Source of the DNA: Streptomyces niveus
GTDB taxonomy: Bacteria > Actinomycetota > Actinomycetes > Streptomycetales > Streptomycetaceae
Length of the DNA: 64,000 nt
Assembly: GCF_002009175.1 (NCBI RefSeq)
Contig: NZ_CP018047.1
Span: 5,208,001 to 5,272,000, forward strand
Direction: 5' to 3'
Part shown: positions 18,101 through 25,987 of the stretch, piece by piece
Layout of the letters: each line of letters opens with the position of its first letter
Position numbering within the stretch: the first letter of the stretch is position 1
Notes under the pieces: generated by a model
Told to the model about the DNA's origin: nothing
Database searches by the model: none
What the model saw: the letters and a program-made list of their open reading frames with translations, nothing else
Made by a program: the position numbers and the translations under genes

Positions 18101-18429
18101 CGGCCGCACGGGCCAACGAAGCGGCAGCACATGTGGAGGACTTCCTTACCGACCTCCGTGACCAGGTCGGAAAGGTCGTGCTCGATCGGGTCTCGGCGGT
18201 TGAGCCGGCCGAGCTCGAGGCCACCACCGCGGCCTTCGAGGGGTTCGTCGAATGGTGGCGGGACGAGGCGCTGGCCCGCCCGAACCTCGTGTACGAAGCT
18301 CCACGTGGCTCCCACGCGCCCGCTCTGTTGGCCAACTACGACGATGAGTCGGTCGACGCGTCGCCGTGGAAGACATTGTGGAGTCTGCGCGACGTGGACG
18401 CCTCGTCCACCTTCTTCGAGGAGCGCTGA
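15178..18429 (+). CDS. drmA: DISARM-type helicase DrmA
   Basis: A 1083-aa protein. The N-terminal pattern (VRDSLLDALRQDLLGPVGGVDE, then PITMYPVGVLFPRS) and the helicase core are those of DrmA. FPTGGGKTEAYLG is Walker A (~471), VQDELHLI the DExH-type motif II (~674), and SRVGRQHPGLVAVMLN motif VI (~905) followed by the typical RSRDRSHYEDFRSFH. A four-Cys zinc-ribbon-like insert (CPWCG ~585, CPSSTC ~610) precedes motif II. In DISARM, DrmA works with DrmB to block incoming phage DNA. ATG at 15178 overlaps the UvrD stop (ATGA) with GGAAGGGA upstream; drmB follows after 3 nt. Length is in the family range. Confidence 0.88.
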   Translation: MSGSTHEAHYEVRDSLLDALRQDLLGPVGGVDEVLTDDAPITMYPVGVLFPRSRSNRSDASSQDGAPEQSELESERDGLDTAPLGARRDVEEGPGDLGVSLANVRMPSSIGLTFAVDPTECARIRLTVRTAVYLPEDTEGKPVAAKRTEARSTKAQREHWRRSALRVEPVDVDVTQPGLLAPFVVHPGLELRVLVRPRSLPDEAVTVTVTVVNSLEIGQFDLRDAHCFYQPELTVTAEDGNSPVFVVRQATLGAVDSEHALSRLLHRHVPSFATGHGCAAHWDWTPPPVGSVSIDRPRVTALRTEFVPSHEVLLTDSNPGIDDKPLTMYRLGTAPSDEVVTALRTLLAGYERWIETQEDQARLLHDTEYGRAAADQVLLCRHALRRMREGVDLLADNEQPDILRAFRLANLAMADQRARTVWIKGGRSGQPDEQTGRWRPFQISFMLLCLAGIVDPDHDDRTVSDLLWFPTGGGKTEAYLGLIAFTTFLRRLRDGETGAGVTVLMRYTLRLLTLQQFERAAALICAMDLLRAADPARLGNEEISIGMWVGRSATPNTLEVAEGRLADLARNESLQLQTENPVQLRNCPWCGEPLRPRDYAVDKDAVRMTVNCPSSTCDFHRGLPVHLVDEAIYAHRPTLVIATVDKFASMPWRPASAALFNRNVEGVRPPELIVQDELHLISGPLGTLTGLYETAVDALAERPKVIASTATIRRADEQGTRLFARTVTQFPPGGLDARDSWFAVETPRERKAARCYVGLLTSSTSQATLLIRVYAALLHRAHTHDAPPEVKDAYWTLVGYFNSLRLLSAAELQVLDDVQERLGHLAVRGGLKARRADALTELSSRANAGDISRRLKDMERRLPSPEVLDVLLATNMISVGVDVDRLGLMAVMGQPQTTAEYIQATSRVGRQHPGLVAVMLNSTRSRDRSHYEDFRSFHSALYREVESTSVTPFSARARDRGLHAVVVALTRLMLPAARANEAAAHVEDFLTDLRDQVGKVVLDRVSAVEPAELEATTAAFEGFVEWWRDEALARPNLVYEAPRGSHAPALLANYDDESVDASPWKTLWSLRDVDASSTFFEER

Positions 18430-18432
18430 ACC

Positions 18433-20289
18433 ATGGGTCCCGTCCCGTCCCGTACCCGTCGCCGTGGCCTCCCGGCGACTCCGGCACGTACCGCCCGCAA
18501 GCTCGGAGAGATCCGCCGCGCCCAGCTCATCACGACATACGGCGTTGGAGCCATGATCGCGGTGGAGAACGAGTCCTTCCTCGTCCGCGGTATCGACTCG
18601 TGGGACATCTCGGAGGCGCCCGTCATCTCGGAGCCCCGCCTGGCACGGCAGTTGGGTGTCTCCGGATTCCGTATGCCACCGGCTCCCGATCCCGACTCGG
18701 CCCGGGACGGCGTCCGGGCGGTGCGCTTCCCGGAGATGTACTCATGCCCTCATTGCCACCAGTTGCAGCCCTTCCGTAGGTTCAACTCGCCGGCCGGTCG
18801 GGCCGAGTGCTCGAACTGCCAGGAAAGCCTCGTCCCGTCCCGCTTCGTGATCGCGTGCGCGCACGGCCATCTGGAGGACTTCCCTTACTGGAAGTGGGTA
18901 CACCGGGGCAACCGGACGGGTTCCGGGGGCTGTGGGGGCCAACTGACGTTCCAGGCCGATGGCTCGACCGCCTCGCTGCGTGCCGTGCTGATCGGTTGCA
19001 GCTGCGGGGTGGACAAGGTGTCCATGGAGGGGTCGTTTCGACGCCAGGCACTCAGGGATCTCGGCATCCGATGCGGTGGCCGTCGCCCCTGGCTCAAGGA
19101 TTCTCCGGCGGGGGGCTGCCAGGAGCCGCCGCGCACACTCCAACGCGGTTCCTCTTCGGTCTGGTTCCCGGTCATGTACTCGGCCCTTTCCATCCCGCCG
19201 TGGAGTCAGGGCATCGCCAGACTCGTAGCGCCGTACTACGACATCTTCAAGGAGGAGGACTCCACCTCCATCAAGACGTACGTGCGCATGCAGAAGCTGT
19301 TGCTTCACCACCCGAATTACACCGAGGACGACGTGGCGGCCGAGGTGGAGCGAAGGCGCGCGGCCGAGGCCGCCACGGTGGAACCGGCCGATGGCACGGA
19401 AGCCACCAAGCGCGCCGGAGACTACCGGCGGGAACTTTACGAGGGTGAGTACCGGAGCCTGTCCAAACCGCACCCCGAGGTCGCCGAAGAGGAGCAGGAG
19501 TTCGTCTGCGAGCCCCCCACCACCCCGATCGATGCTCTTCGCTCGTCTCAGGGACTGGCCCAAGTGATGCTGGTCAAGCGGCTGCGCGAGGTACGGGCAC
19601 TGCAATCGTTCCGCCGGGTGGAGGAACCGAGTCCGGCTGACTCCCTACTACGTGAGGCCGCGATCTCACTGGCGAAGCCAAGTTGGCTTCCGGCCTTCGA
19701 AGTGAGCGGTGAAGGTGTGTTCGTTCGCCTCGACCCGGAGCGGCTTCGGATCTGGGAGGAGCAACCGGAACAGGTCGCCCGCGCCGGTCGGATCCGCAAG
19801 AATCACGAAAAGCTGCTGTCAGCACGTGCGAGCGACTCGGACAAGCTGGTTCCGCCCTCGCCCGCCACTCCCCGCTTCCTCCTTCTGCACGCACTGGCCC
19901 ACATACTGATCAACGAATGGAGCCTGGACGGCGGCTACCCGGCCGCATCCCTGCGCGAGCGTCTCTACAGCGACGAAGACATGGCGGGAGTGCTGATCTA
20001 CACGGCGACCAGCGACTCCGCCGGCAGCCTCGGCGGCGTCGTCGCCCAGGGCGAACCGGATCGTCTCCAAGCCTCCCTCCGGAGCGCCCTGCACAGGGCG
20101 AGCTGGTGCTCGAACGACCCTCTGTGCATGGAGTCGGAGGCGAGCGGCGCAGACAGCCTGAACATGGCTGCCTGCCATGCCTGCCTGCTTCTCCCCGAGA
20201 CAAGCTGCGAGAACAACAACATCTTGCTCGACCGGGCGGCCCTCGTCGGGACGCCTGACGGTCAAGTGTCGGGCTTCTTCACTCGCTGA
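18433..20289 (+). CDS. drmB: DISARM-type protein DrmB (DUF1998)
   Basis: A 618-aa protein. The N-terminal IRRAQLITTYGVGAMIAVEN (28-46) and GIDSW are characteristic of DrmB. Cys105/Cys108 and Cys126/Cys129 form a zinc-binding pair of CxxC motifs. The C-terminus is DUF1998: LLHALAHILINEW (~482) and a cluster of conserved Cys (CSNDPLC, ACHACLLLPETSCENN, about 555-600). DrmB is the partner of DrmA in DISARM. It starts 3 nt after drmA, so it is co-translated. It is the last gene of the rightward operon, with a stem-loop 17 bp downstream. Confidence 0.88.
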   Translation: MGPVPSRTRRRGLPATPARTARKLGEIRRAQLITTYGVGAMIAVENESFLVRGIDSWDISEAPVISEPRLARQLGVSGFRMPPAPDPDSARDGVRAVRFPEMYSCPHCHQLQPFRRFNSPAGRAECSNCQESLVPSRFVIACAHGHLEDFPYWKWVHRGNRTGSGGCGGQLTFQADGSTASLRAVLIGCSCGVDKVSMEGSFRRQALRDLGIRCGGRRPWLKDSPAGGCQEPPRTLQRGSSSVWFPVMYSALSIPPWSQGIARLVAPYYDIFKEEDSTSIKTYVRMQKLLLHHPNYTEDDVAAEVERRRAAEAATVEPADGTEATKRAGDYRRELYEGEYRSLSKPHPEVAEEEQEFVCEPPTTPIDALRSSQGLAQVMLVKRLREVRALQSFRRVEEPSPADSLLREAAISLAKPSWLPAFEVSGEGVFVRLDPERLRIWEEQPEQVARAGRIRKNHEKLLSARASDSDKLVPPSPATPRFLLLHALAHILINEWSLDGGYPAASLRERLYSDEDMAGVLIYTATSDSAGSLGGVVAQGEPDRLQASLRSALHRASWCSNDPLCMESEASGADSLNMAACHACLLLPETSCENNNILLDRAALVGTPDGQVSGFFTR

Positions 20290-20669
20290 CGCCCTTACGA
20301 CCCAGGGCCGGGCACGTACCCCGGCCGCAGACGAGACCGTGTTATGGATGTCTACAGCGGTCGACCAGCCGGAACGCAGGTCGGTTGCTCCTCGTTCTGG
20401 GAAGATCTCACGGCTCACCGTCGATGCCGACCGGCCCTGACACCATTGCGATCTGCCGTACGGAATCGCCCCATGGCGAGACCCATGGGAGACGTCCTCG
20501 CGCTCAGCGCCCCGGAACACCGTTTGCGAACCGGCGGAACCTGTCCACCGTCGGTCTTCGGGATCGTGGAGATCGAGTCTGGCCGCCTCGCCGACGCACG
20601 ACATCTCCGGTGGGAGTGATCATCGACCTCCAGAAGACGAAAGGGCTCGCAGAGAAGGCCATGTATGAG
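20290..20669. other. 380-bp intergenic region between drmB and the convergent methylase
   Basis: No gene was supported here. GGCCGGG (20306-20312) and CCCGGCC (20320-20326) make a 7-bp stem 17 bp after the drmB stop, a possible terminator. The rest lacks the third-position GC bias of coding sequence and no further signal was seen. Confidence 0.5.
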
Positions 20670-21704
20670 TCACCGAGTGAGGGCGAAGCCCGGCATGCCG
20701 ACTTCGGCCTCTGAGAAGGACGGCTTCTCGAGGCCGAGCGCGGCGGTGAGGACATGCTCCGCCAGGCGTGGCGGGATGGCGTTGCCGATCTGCTGCGACA
20801 GGTCCTGGCCGCTCCACGGGTACAGGGCGGGGAAAGTCTGAAGAAGGCCCGCTTCCGCATGGCTGAAGCGGGGAAGCTCCCGCGAGCCGTCCGATGTCAG
20901 CACCCGGTTGCGCGAGATTTTCCCGGTGACCGTGGCAGCCGGCTCGGTCGAGAGCCGCCGACCACGCGCTTTCGGGTCACCACCGGAGCCGTAATTGGAG
21001 ACGACGACGAACTCCTCCGGTCGGTCGAGGACATCGCACATCCTCCTCCACCTGGACAGCGCCGGGTCGCCGTCCTCGCGCGATACACCTTTGCGATAGG
21101 GCCGATGGGTCGGTGCCGGCAATGCGGCCTCGCCATTGCGCCGTGCGACCAGAATGGCCCGACGACGCGTCTGGGGGACACCGAACTCCTCCGTGCGGAG
21201 CACCTTCGTCTTCACGGAGTACCCCAGCGGTTCGAGTACCTTGCCGATCTCTTTCCATACCGGCAGGACAGACGGCACCTGTTCCAACACGATCACGTCG
21301 TACGGCTGTTCGTTCCGCTGGGCGGCGAGCGCCCAGCGGAGAGGTTCGAGCACCAGGCCCGTACGTTCGTCGTCCAGGAGGGACAGGTCCGCCTGAATGT
21401 TGTTTCCGGCGGCCATTTCGTGGACGAAATGGATCACTGTGTCGAGAGCTCTGCGTCCGACTCCGGAGCCCGCGACGGTGAAGGTCTGACAGGGGGGTCC
21501 CCCCGCGAGGACCGAGGCGTCCGGAAAGTCCTTGGGGCCGAAGTCCCGGACGTCACCCTTGGTCGTCTTGAGACCGGCAGCAAGACGAGTCTTGTACGCG
21601 TCCGGGTCCCATTCGATGCCGGATGCCGGCACTCCCAGGTTCCGTGCAGCCACGTCCAGCCCACCCGGCCCGGCGAACAGGTCCACGATCTCGACCGAAC
21701 GCAC
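20670..21704 (-). CDS. DNA (cytosine-5-)-methyltransferase
   Basis: A 344-aa C5-methyltransferase. Motif I DLFAGPGG (8-15, AdoMet binding), motif IV GGPPCQTF with catalytic Cys72, motif VI LEQV (the usual Asn is Gln here), motif VIII QTRRR, a short target-recognition region and motif X QQIGNAIPP are all present. It could play the DrmMII role (self-marking of host DNA) for the adjacent drmA/drmB. The GTG at 21704 is preferred because GGAG lies 5 nt upstream; an in-frame GTG at 21767 has no ribosome binding site. It is read toward drmB (convergent) and is separated by 212 bp from the second methylase-like gene, so it probably has its own promoter. Confidence 0.88.
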   Translation of the reverse strand: MRSVEIVDLFAGPGGLDVAARNLGVPASGIEWDPDAYKTRLAAGLKTTKGDVRDFGPKDFPDASVLAGGPPCQTFTVAGSGVGRRALDTVIHFVHEMAAGNNIQADLSLLDDERTGLVLEPLRWALAAQRNEQPYDVIVLEQVPSVLPVWKEIGKVLEPLGYSVKTKVLRTEEFGVPQTRRRAILVARRNGEAALPAPTHRPYRKGVSREDGDPALSRWRRMCDVLDRPEEFVVVSNYGSGGDPKARGRRLSTEPAATVTGKISRNRVLTSDGSRELPRFSHAEAGLLQTFPALYPWSGQDLSQQIGNAIPPRLAEHVLTAALGLEKPSFSEAEVGMPGFALTR

Positions 21705-21916
21705 ATGATCTCCAGGCTGTCGAAGTGGACGGGATCGGGCCGACGGCATCACGGGGTCGGTAGCCACATTCGACCCACGAAGATCACCGTCAGACAGAAT
21801 ACGCTCACCGGCCCGTGGCTGCTCGACCGGGTGAAGTGCCTTACGGGTTTACTCATTTGTGGGACTCCCTCGGTGCCGACAGGTTGTGAACCGTGCACGG
21901 CACCGCTGGGTCGGTC

Positions 21917-22900
21917 TCATCCGATCAGAGCCCTGGCGATGGACAGCCCCAGGGCCCGTCCCACGGGCGGCGGAGATGCGTGGCCGATCTGCCGGTAGCG
22001 GGCGGTCTTCCCGCCGGCGAAGCGCCAGTTCGGTGGGAAGGATTGGAGGACGGCGGTCTGCGCCACGGTGAGCTTCTTGAGCGATGAGCCGGACGTGTCC
22101 GATTCCTGTAATCCGTCGGGGCCCGGGACCTCGTTGCTCAGGGCGTTACCGTTGATTCCCATCCTGGCCCAGGCTTTCTTCGTGCCGGTGGGCCCCAGAT
22201 CCGCACCCCCGCGGTCTTCCGAGCCTCCGATCAACGTCGGGGCTGTACGGTCGGCCTGCGACGCCCAGTCGTCGGCGCCCGTCCAACCGCGTGCGGACAT
22301 CGAGGCGCGCAGTGCCTCACCTGCCGTGACGTGCCGTGTCACGGTCGGTTCGGGTGGGTGGTACTCGCCCGAACCCGGCTTCTTGATGGCGACCAAAATG
22401 CCTTGCTTGCGGTCCTGAGGGACCCCGAAATCCGTGGCGTTGATCACGAACCAGTTGACGACGTATCCGAGATGGAAGAGTTCCTTGCGGGCGAAGTCAC
22501 GGAACTCGGCGAACTCGGGTGCGCCCACGAGGCCGGGAACATTCTCGATGAGGAGCGCCCGTGGTCGTACTGCATGCACCAGGAAGATGGTCGCCTCCAA
22601 CAGGCGCAGCTCCGCCTCCTTCTCGTCCTCGTCCGTTGTTCGACCCCGCGTTGCTGCGGATTTGACGCGCGGAAGGCCTGCGGAGAGGAGGTCGACGTCG
22701 TAGCTCTCCTGATGCTCCAGCGGGTCGAAGTCCAGGAGATCCGCCTCCAGCACCTGCCAACGGGGTCGGTTCAGTCGTAGCGTTTCGCAAGCGACGGGCT
22801 TCCTGTCGAGTGTCAACACCGGTTCGAAACCAGCTTGTTCGAGGCCCAAGGCCAGCCCTCCGGCTCCCGCGCACACGTCGAGGGACCGTAAACGCCTCAC
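21917..22900 (-). CDS. C5-methyltransferase homologue lacking the catalytic Cys
   Basis: A 327-aa protein with the C5-methyltransferase fold: motif I LDVCAGAGGLALGL (8-20), ENVPG (motif VI, 119-123), QDRKQGI (motif VIII) and QIGHASPPP (a variant of motif X). Motif IV, normally PCQ, reads SAGLPRVKSAAT: Arg78 stands where the nucleophilic Cys must be, and no Cys is near. The frame is intact with normal codon use, so this looks like a maintained pseudo-enzyme rather than a decayed gene. The GTG at 22900 overlaps the vsr stop (GTGA), so it is translationally coupled to the nuclease. It may be a DNA-recognition subunit. Confidence 0.82.
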   Translation of the reverse strand: MRRLRSLDVCAGAGGLALGLEQAGFEPVLTLDRKPVACETLRLNRPRWQVLEADLLDFDPLEHQESYDVDLLSAGLPRVKSAATRGRTTDEDEKEAELRLLEATIFLVHAVRPRALLIENVPGLVGAPEFAEFRDFARKELFHLGYVVNWFVINATDFGVPQDRKQGILVAIKKPGSGEYHPPEPTVTRHVTAGEALRASMSARGWTGADDWASQADRTAPTLIGGSEDRGGADLGPTGTKKAWARMGINGNALSNEVPGPDGLQESDTSGSSLKKLTVAQTAVLQSFPPNWRFAGGKTARYRQIGHASPPPVGRALGLSIARALIG

Positions 22901-23349
22901 TTGTCTCCGTTCCTTGCGGGCCCTGTTTCCTGGCTTCTGCTCCGGGCCACGATCACCGCGACCTCCGCCGAGATCTCCTCGGGCGTCTCGTGCTCCCAGA
23001 ACCGCAGGACCGTCCAGCCCGCCGCTTCCAGGTGTGCCGAAGTCTCCTTGTCCCGGGCGATGTTCTTGTCCAGCTTCTCGCGCCACCATTCGGCGTTCGC
23101 CTTGGGTTGGGTCGCGTGCAGCGGACAACCGTGCCAGAAGCAACCGTCGAGAAAGACGGCCACCTTGGCCTTGGTGAACATGATGTCGACGGTCCGTCGA
23201 GGCATGTCGGGAACGCGTGCGTTGACCCGGTATCGGAACCCTGAGGCATGCAGCAGTTTGCGCACCGCTACCTCGGGCGCGGTGTCGCGGCGGGCCTGAC
23301 GGCTCATCCGGGCCGAGACGGCGGCTGATGAAGGCTTTGCTCTGTTCAT
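22897..23349 (-). CDS. vsr: Vsr-type very short patch repair endonuclease
   Basis: A 150-aa Vsr-family endonuclease. SRQARRDTAPEVAVRKLLHASGFRYRV is the family's N-terminal block; VDIMF contains the catalytic Asp55, and VFLDGCFWHGCPLH with its Cys/His residues forms the zinc site. Vsr enzymes nick at T:G mismatches produced by deamination of 5-methylcytosine, and homologues also act as restriction nucleases beside C5-methylases. It is the first gene of a two-gene operon with the Cys-less methylase homologue. The ATG at 23349 is used; ATG at 23307 (MSRQ) is an equally typical family start. Confidence 0.85.
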   Translation of the reverse strand: MNRAKPSSAAVSARMSRQARRDTAPEVAVRKLLHASGFRYRVNARVPDMPRRTVDIMFTKAKVAVFLDGCFWHGCPLHATQPKANAEWWREKLDKNIARDKETSAHLEAAGWTVLRFWEHETPEEISAEVAVIVARSRSQETGPARNGDK

Positions 23350-23375
23350 GACCGCGGACCTGGTCGCTCCCGTCC

Positions 23376-24374
23376 CTAACCCGCCCCGTGGCACTCCCTG
23401 TACGTCTCCCCCGAGCCGCACCAGCATGCCGCGTTGCGGGCCGGGGGCCAGGAGGTGGCGCGGCCGCGGGCGGCCAGGGTGGTGGCGTACTGGGGGAGGA
23501 GGTTCGGGTCCGAGGGGGAGGTGTTCTCGGAGGCGGCGAAGGCCTCGTAGGAGGGGACCGTGCCCGTCACGATGCCCAGGTTCGGGGTGCCCGTGGAGGC
23601 CAGTTCGCGCAGGGCCGACTCCAGTTGGGCGAGGTGGGTCTCGCGGGAGGGGTACTCGGTGCGCAGGCCCGGGTACGCCGTGAGGAGTTCGGTCAGTTCC
23701 GCGGCCGGCCAGTGCAGCACCGCGACCGGGAACGGGCGGGAGAGCGCCGAGCGGTAGGAGCCCAACTCGGCGCGCAGGCGGGCGATCTCGGCCTGGAGTT
23801 CGGCCGGGTTGTCGGAGCCGAGGGCCCAGATGCGCTTGGGGTCGTGGAGTTCGTCGAGCGGGACGGTCGTCTTGTTCACCTGGTCGCCGAGGGCGTCCCA
23901 GTCGTCGTGCTCAAGGCCCAGCAGGCGGCGCAGCCGGTGGCGGCCGAGGAGGAGGGAGCCCGCGGAGTACGGGACCTCCTCGCCCGGGGTCAGGAGCAGG
24001 TTCAGGGCGGTGGTGTAGGAGTCGTGGGCCGCTTCGAGTTCGTCGTGGGCCTCCAGCGTCTCCGCCACGATCTCCCACGGCGCCGGCTCCAGCGGTTCGG
24101 CGATGCGCAGGCCCTCGATGATCGCGCGGGCCTCCGCCTCGTGGCCGTACTCCCACAGGTTCGCGGCCTTGAGCGCCTTCACCAGGTGGGGGTGGTCCGG
24201 GGCGCCGGCGAGGAGGTCGTCGTAGAGGCCGGTGGCGCGGTCGCGGGCGCCGGCCAGTTCCAGATGGGCCGCGGCCTGGAGCAGCAGGGGTTCGCGGTCC
24301 TCGGGGTACTGGGCAGCTGTGCGCAGGAGGCGCTCGGCTTCAGAGGTGTGGTCGGTAGGGATGTCGGGGCGCAT
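23376..24374 (-). CDS. TPR-like protein with C-terminal SEC-C zinc motif
   Basis: A 332-aa acidic protein of helical repeats (residues ~10-150 resemble TPRs: ERLLRTAAQYPEDREPLLLQ, ATGLYDDLLAGAPDHPHLVKAL), ending in CWCGSGETYRECHG, the SEC-C motif that binds zinc as in the SecA tail. The role is unknown; SEC-C often mediates protein or ribosome contact. The start ATG at 24374 is followed at once by good coding sequence. The open frame runs on to 25955, but that extension only mirrors the MFS gene and is rejected. First ordinary gene to the right of the defence island. Confidence 0.8.
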   Translation of the reverse strand: MRPDIPTDHTSEAERLLRTAAQYPEDREPLLLQAAAHLELAGARDRATGLYDDLLAGAPDHPHLVKALKAANLWEYGHEAEARAIIEGLRIAEPLEPAPWEIVAETLEAHDELEAAHDSYTTALNLLLTPGEEVPYSAGSLLLGRHRLRRLLGLEHDDWDALGDQVNKTTVPLDELHDPKRIWALGSDNPAELQAEIARLRAELGSYRSALSRPFPVAVLHWPAAELTELLTAYPGLRTEYPSRETHLAQLESALRELASTGTPNLGIVTGTVPSYEAFAASENTSPSDPNLLPQYATTLAARGRATSWPPARNAACWCGSGETYRECHGAG

Positions 24375-24463
24375 GGTCCACACCGTACTGCTGTACGTCC
24401 GTCGGGGCGGCGGGTGTTCGAGACAGAGGCGGGGGCGGGCCCCGGCCGTGGGTGAGCGGTCGC

Positions 24464-25870
24464 TCAGTTCCGGGCCGCCGCCGTGTCGCGCAGCGCCAGT
24501 ACGAGCGCCGCCCCGAGCACCGTCACCCCCGCCGACACCAGGATCGCCAGGTCCGTGCCGTGTTCCGGGGTGTCCGCGGAGGTCGCCACCGCGATCATCA
24601 GGGCGACTCCGGCCGCCGAGCCGATGTAGCGGGCGGTGTTGTTCGCGCCCGAGCCCATCGCCGCGCGCTCCTGGGGGACGGACTCGACGGAGAGGCGGGG
24701 CAGCGCGGCGTTCAGCAGGCCGCTGCCCACGCCCGCGACGAAGAGCCCCGGTATCAGCCGCGCCCACGACCCGGCTCCGACCGCGCCGAGCATCGACAGG
24801 GCGCCCGCCGCGTGCAGGGCGAAGCCCAGTGCGAGCTGGTGGCGGGCGGCCACGCGGCCCGCGAGGCGGCGGGCCTGGAGGGCGACCACGAAGGCCGTGC
24901 CCGACCAGAGCACGAACAGCCAGGCCGCGCCCATCGGGGAGATGCCGAGCGTGCGCTGGAGCAGCGCGGGCAGGTAGCTGAACAGCCCGATCACCGCCAG
25001 CCCCGTGAACAGCGCGCCGGACGTCGCGGCCTGGAACGGCCGCCGTCCCACCAGCCGCGGATCGATCAGCGGGGCGCGGCCGCGCCGCTCCGCGGCGGCG
25101 AAGACTCCGGCCAGTACGGCGGCGGCCACCAGCAGCAGGACGACGGGCGTACGCAGCCACCCGTCGCGGCCCAGCGTCAGTGCGCTGAGCAGCGCGGTCA
25201 TGGCCAGCGAGAGCACGACCGCGCCCGCCAGGTCGGGCCGGCCGCCGCGCGGCGCGCGGGATTCGCCGAGCGTACGGAAGGCGGGGACCGCGATGACGAG
25301 CGCGGCCACCGCGAGTGCGACGTACGGCAGCTGCCAGCCGTACGTACCGAGTCCGCCCGCGAGCAGCGGTCCGGCGGCGATTCCGGCGCTGACGAACGCG
25401 CCCCAGACGCCGGTCGCCCTGATGCGGCCGGGGCCCGGCGGGAACGCGTGGACGAGCAGTCCGAGGCTGCTGGCGATGATCGCGGCGCTGGAGGCGCCCT
25501 GTGCGATACGGGCGAGGGTGAAGGTGAGGGTGGAGCCGGCGAGTGCGCCGAGTCCGGTGGTGAGCGCGAGGCCGAGGGTGCCCGTGAGGAAGAGTCTGCG
25601 GCGGCCGTGGTCGTCGGCGAGGCTGCCCGCGACGAGCAGCAGGGCGGCGAGGCCGAGCGGGGCGCCGTTGAGGAGCCAGGCCTGCGCCGATATCGCGGTG
25701 CCGAAGTCGGCGGTCAGATCCGGGAGCGTGAGCATCGGGACGGTGTAGTTCATGAGCGCGACGGTCGTGGCCGCGCTGGTGACCGCGAGCGTGGCCCCGG
25801 CGCCGCGGGGAGCGCCGGAAGCGCGGGTGGGGGAGGCCGCGGGGTTCGCGGCGACGGGTGCTGGGGACAT
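24464..25870 (-). CDS. MFS drug-efflux-type transporter
   Basis: A 468-aa integral membrane protein with about 14 hydrophobic segments, typical of the DHA2 (EmrB/QacA) group. It has the motif DHGRRRLFL between TM2 and TM3 and GVWGAFVSAGIAAGPLLAG (motif C, antiporter signature). Proton-driven export of a toxic compound is likely; the substrate is unknown. It is divergent from an HxlR-type regulator, and two short inverted repeats in the shared 117-bp promoter region suggest repression by that regulator. Confidence 0.85.
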   Translation of the reverse strand: MSPAPVAANPAASPTRASGAPRGAGATLAVTSAATTVALMNYTVPMLTLPDLTADFGTAISAQAWLLNGAPLGLAALLLVAGSLADDHGRRRLFLTGTLGLALTTGLGALAGSTLTFTLARIAQGASSAAIIASSLGLLVHAFPPGPGRIRATGVWGAFVSAGIAAGPLLAGGLGTYGWQLPYVALAVAALVIAVPAFRTLGESRAPRGGRPDLAGAVVLSLAMTALLSALTLGRDGWLRTPVVLLLVAAAVLAGVFAAAERRGRAPLIDPRLVGRRPFQAATSGALFTGLAVIGLFSYLPALLQRTLGISPMGAAWLFVLWSGTAFVVALQARRLAGRVAARHQLALGFALHAAGALSMLGAVGAGSWARLIPGLFVAGVGSGLLNAALPRLSVESVPQERAAMGSGANNTARYIGSAAGVALMIAVATSADTPEHGTDLAILVSAGVTVLGAALVLALRDTAAARN

Positions 25871-25903
25871 GGCGGGGCGACACCCTTCGGGTTCGATGCC
25901 CTG

Positions 25904-25964
25904 GGTTCGGTGAATGAACCAAGGGGTGGCCCCGACCGTAGCATGGTGAGTTCATTCATTGAAC
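25904..25964. promoter_or_regulatory. Two inverted repeats, probable HxlR operators
   Basis: GGTTC-N7-GAACC at 25904-25920 and GTTCA-N5-TGAAC at 25950-25964 lie between the divergent MFS and HxlR genes. The half-sites are similar, and such palindromes close to the start codons fit binding by the dimeric winged-helix regulator. Confidence 0.55.
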
Positions 25965-25987
25965 CTGCATTTTGTTAAGGTGTCCCC

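Noticed and set aside
3704..20289. Canonical class 1 or class 2 DISARM
   Set aside because: drmA and drmB are present, but no drmC (PLD), drmD (SNF2), drmE or adenine methylase drmMI was found, so neither class is complete.
23376..25955. Very long leftward open frame (859 aa) covering the SEC-C gene and the MFS gene
   Set aside because: Its upstream two thirds is the MFS gene read in another frame, rich in Arg/Pro/Gly as shadow frames are in high-GC DNA. Only 23376-24374 is coding.
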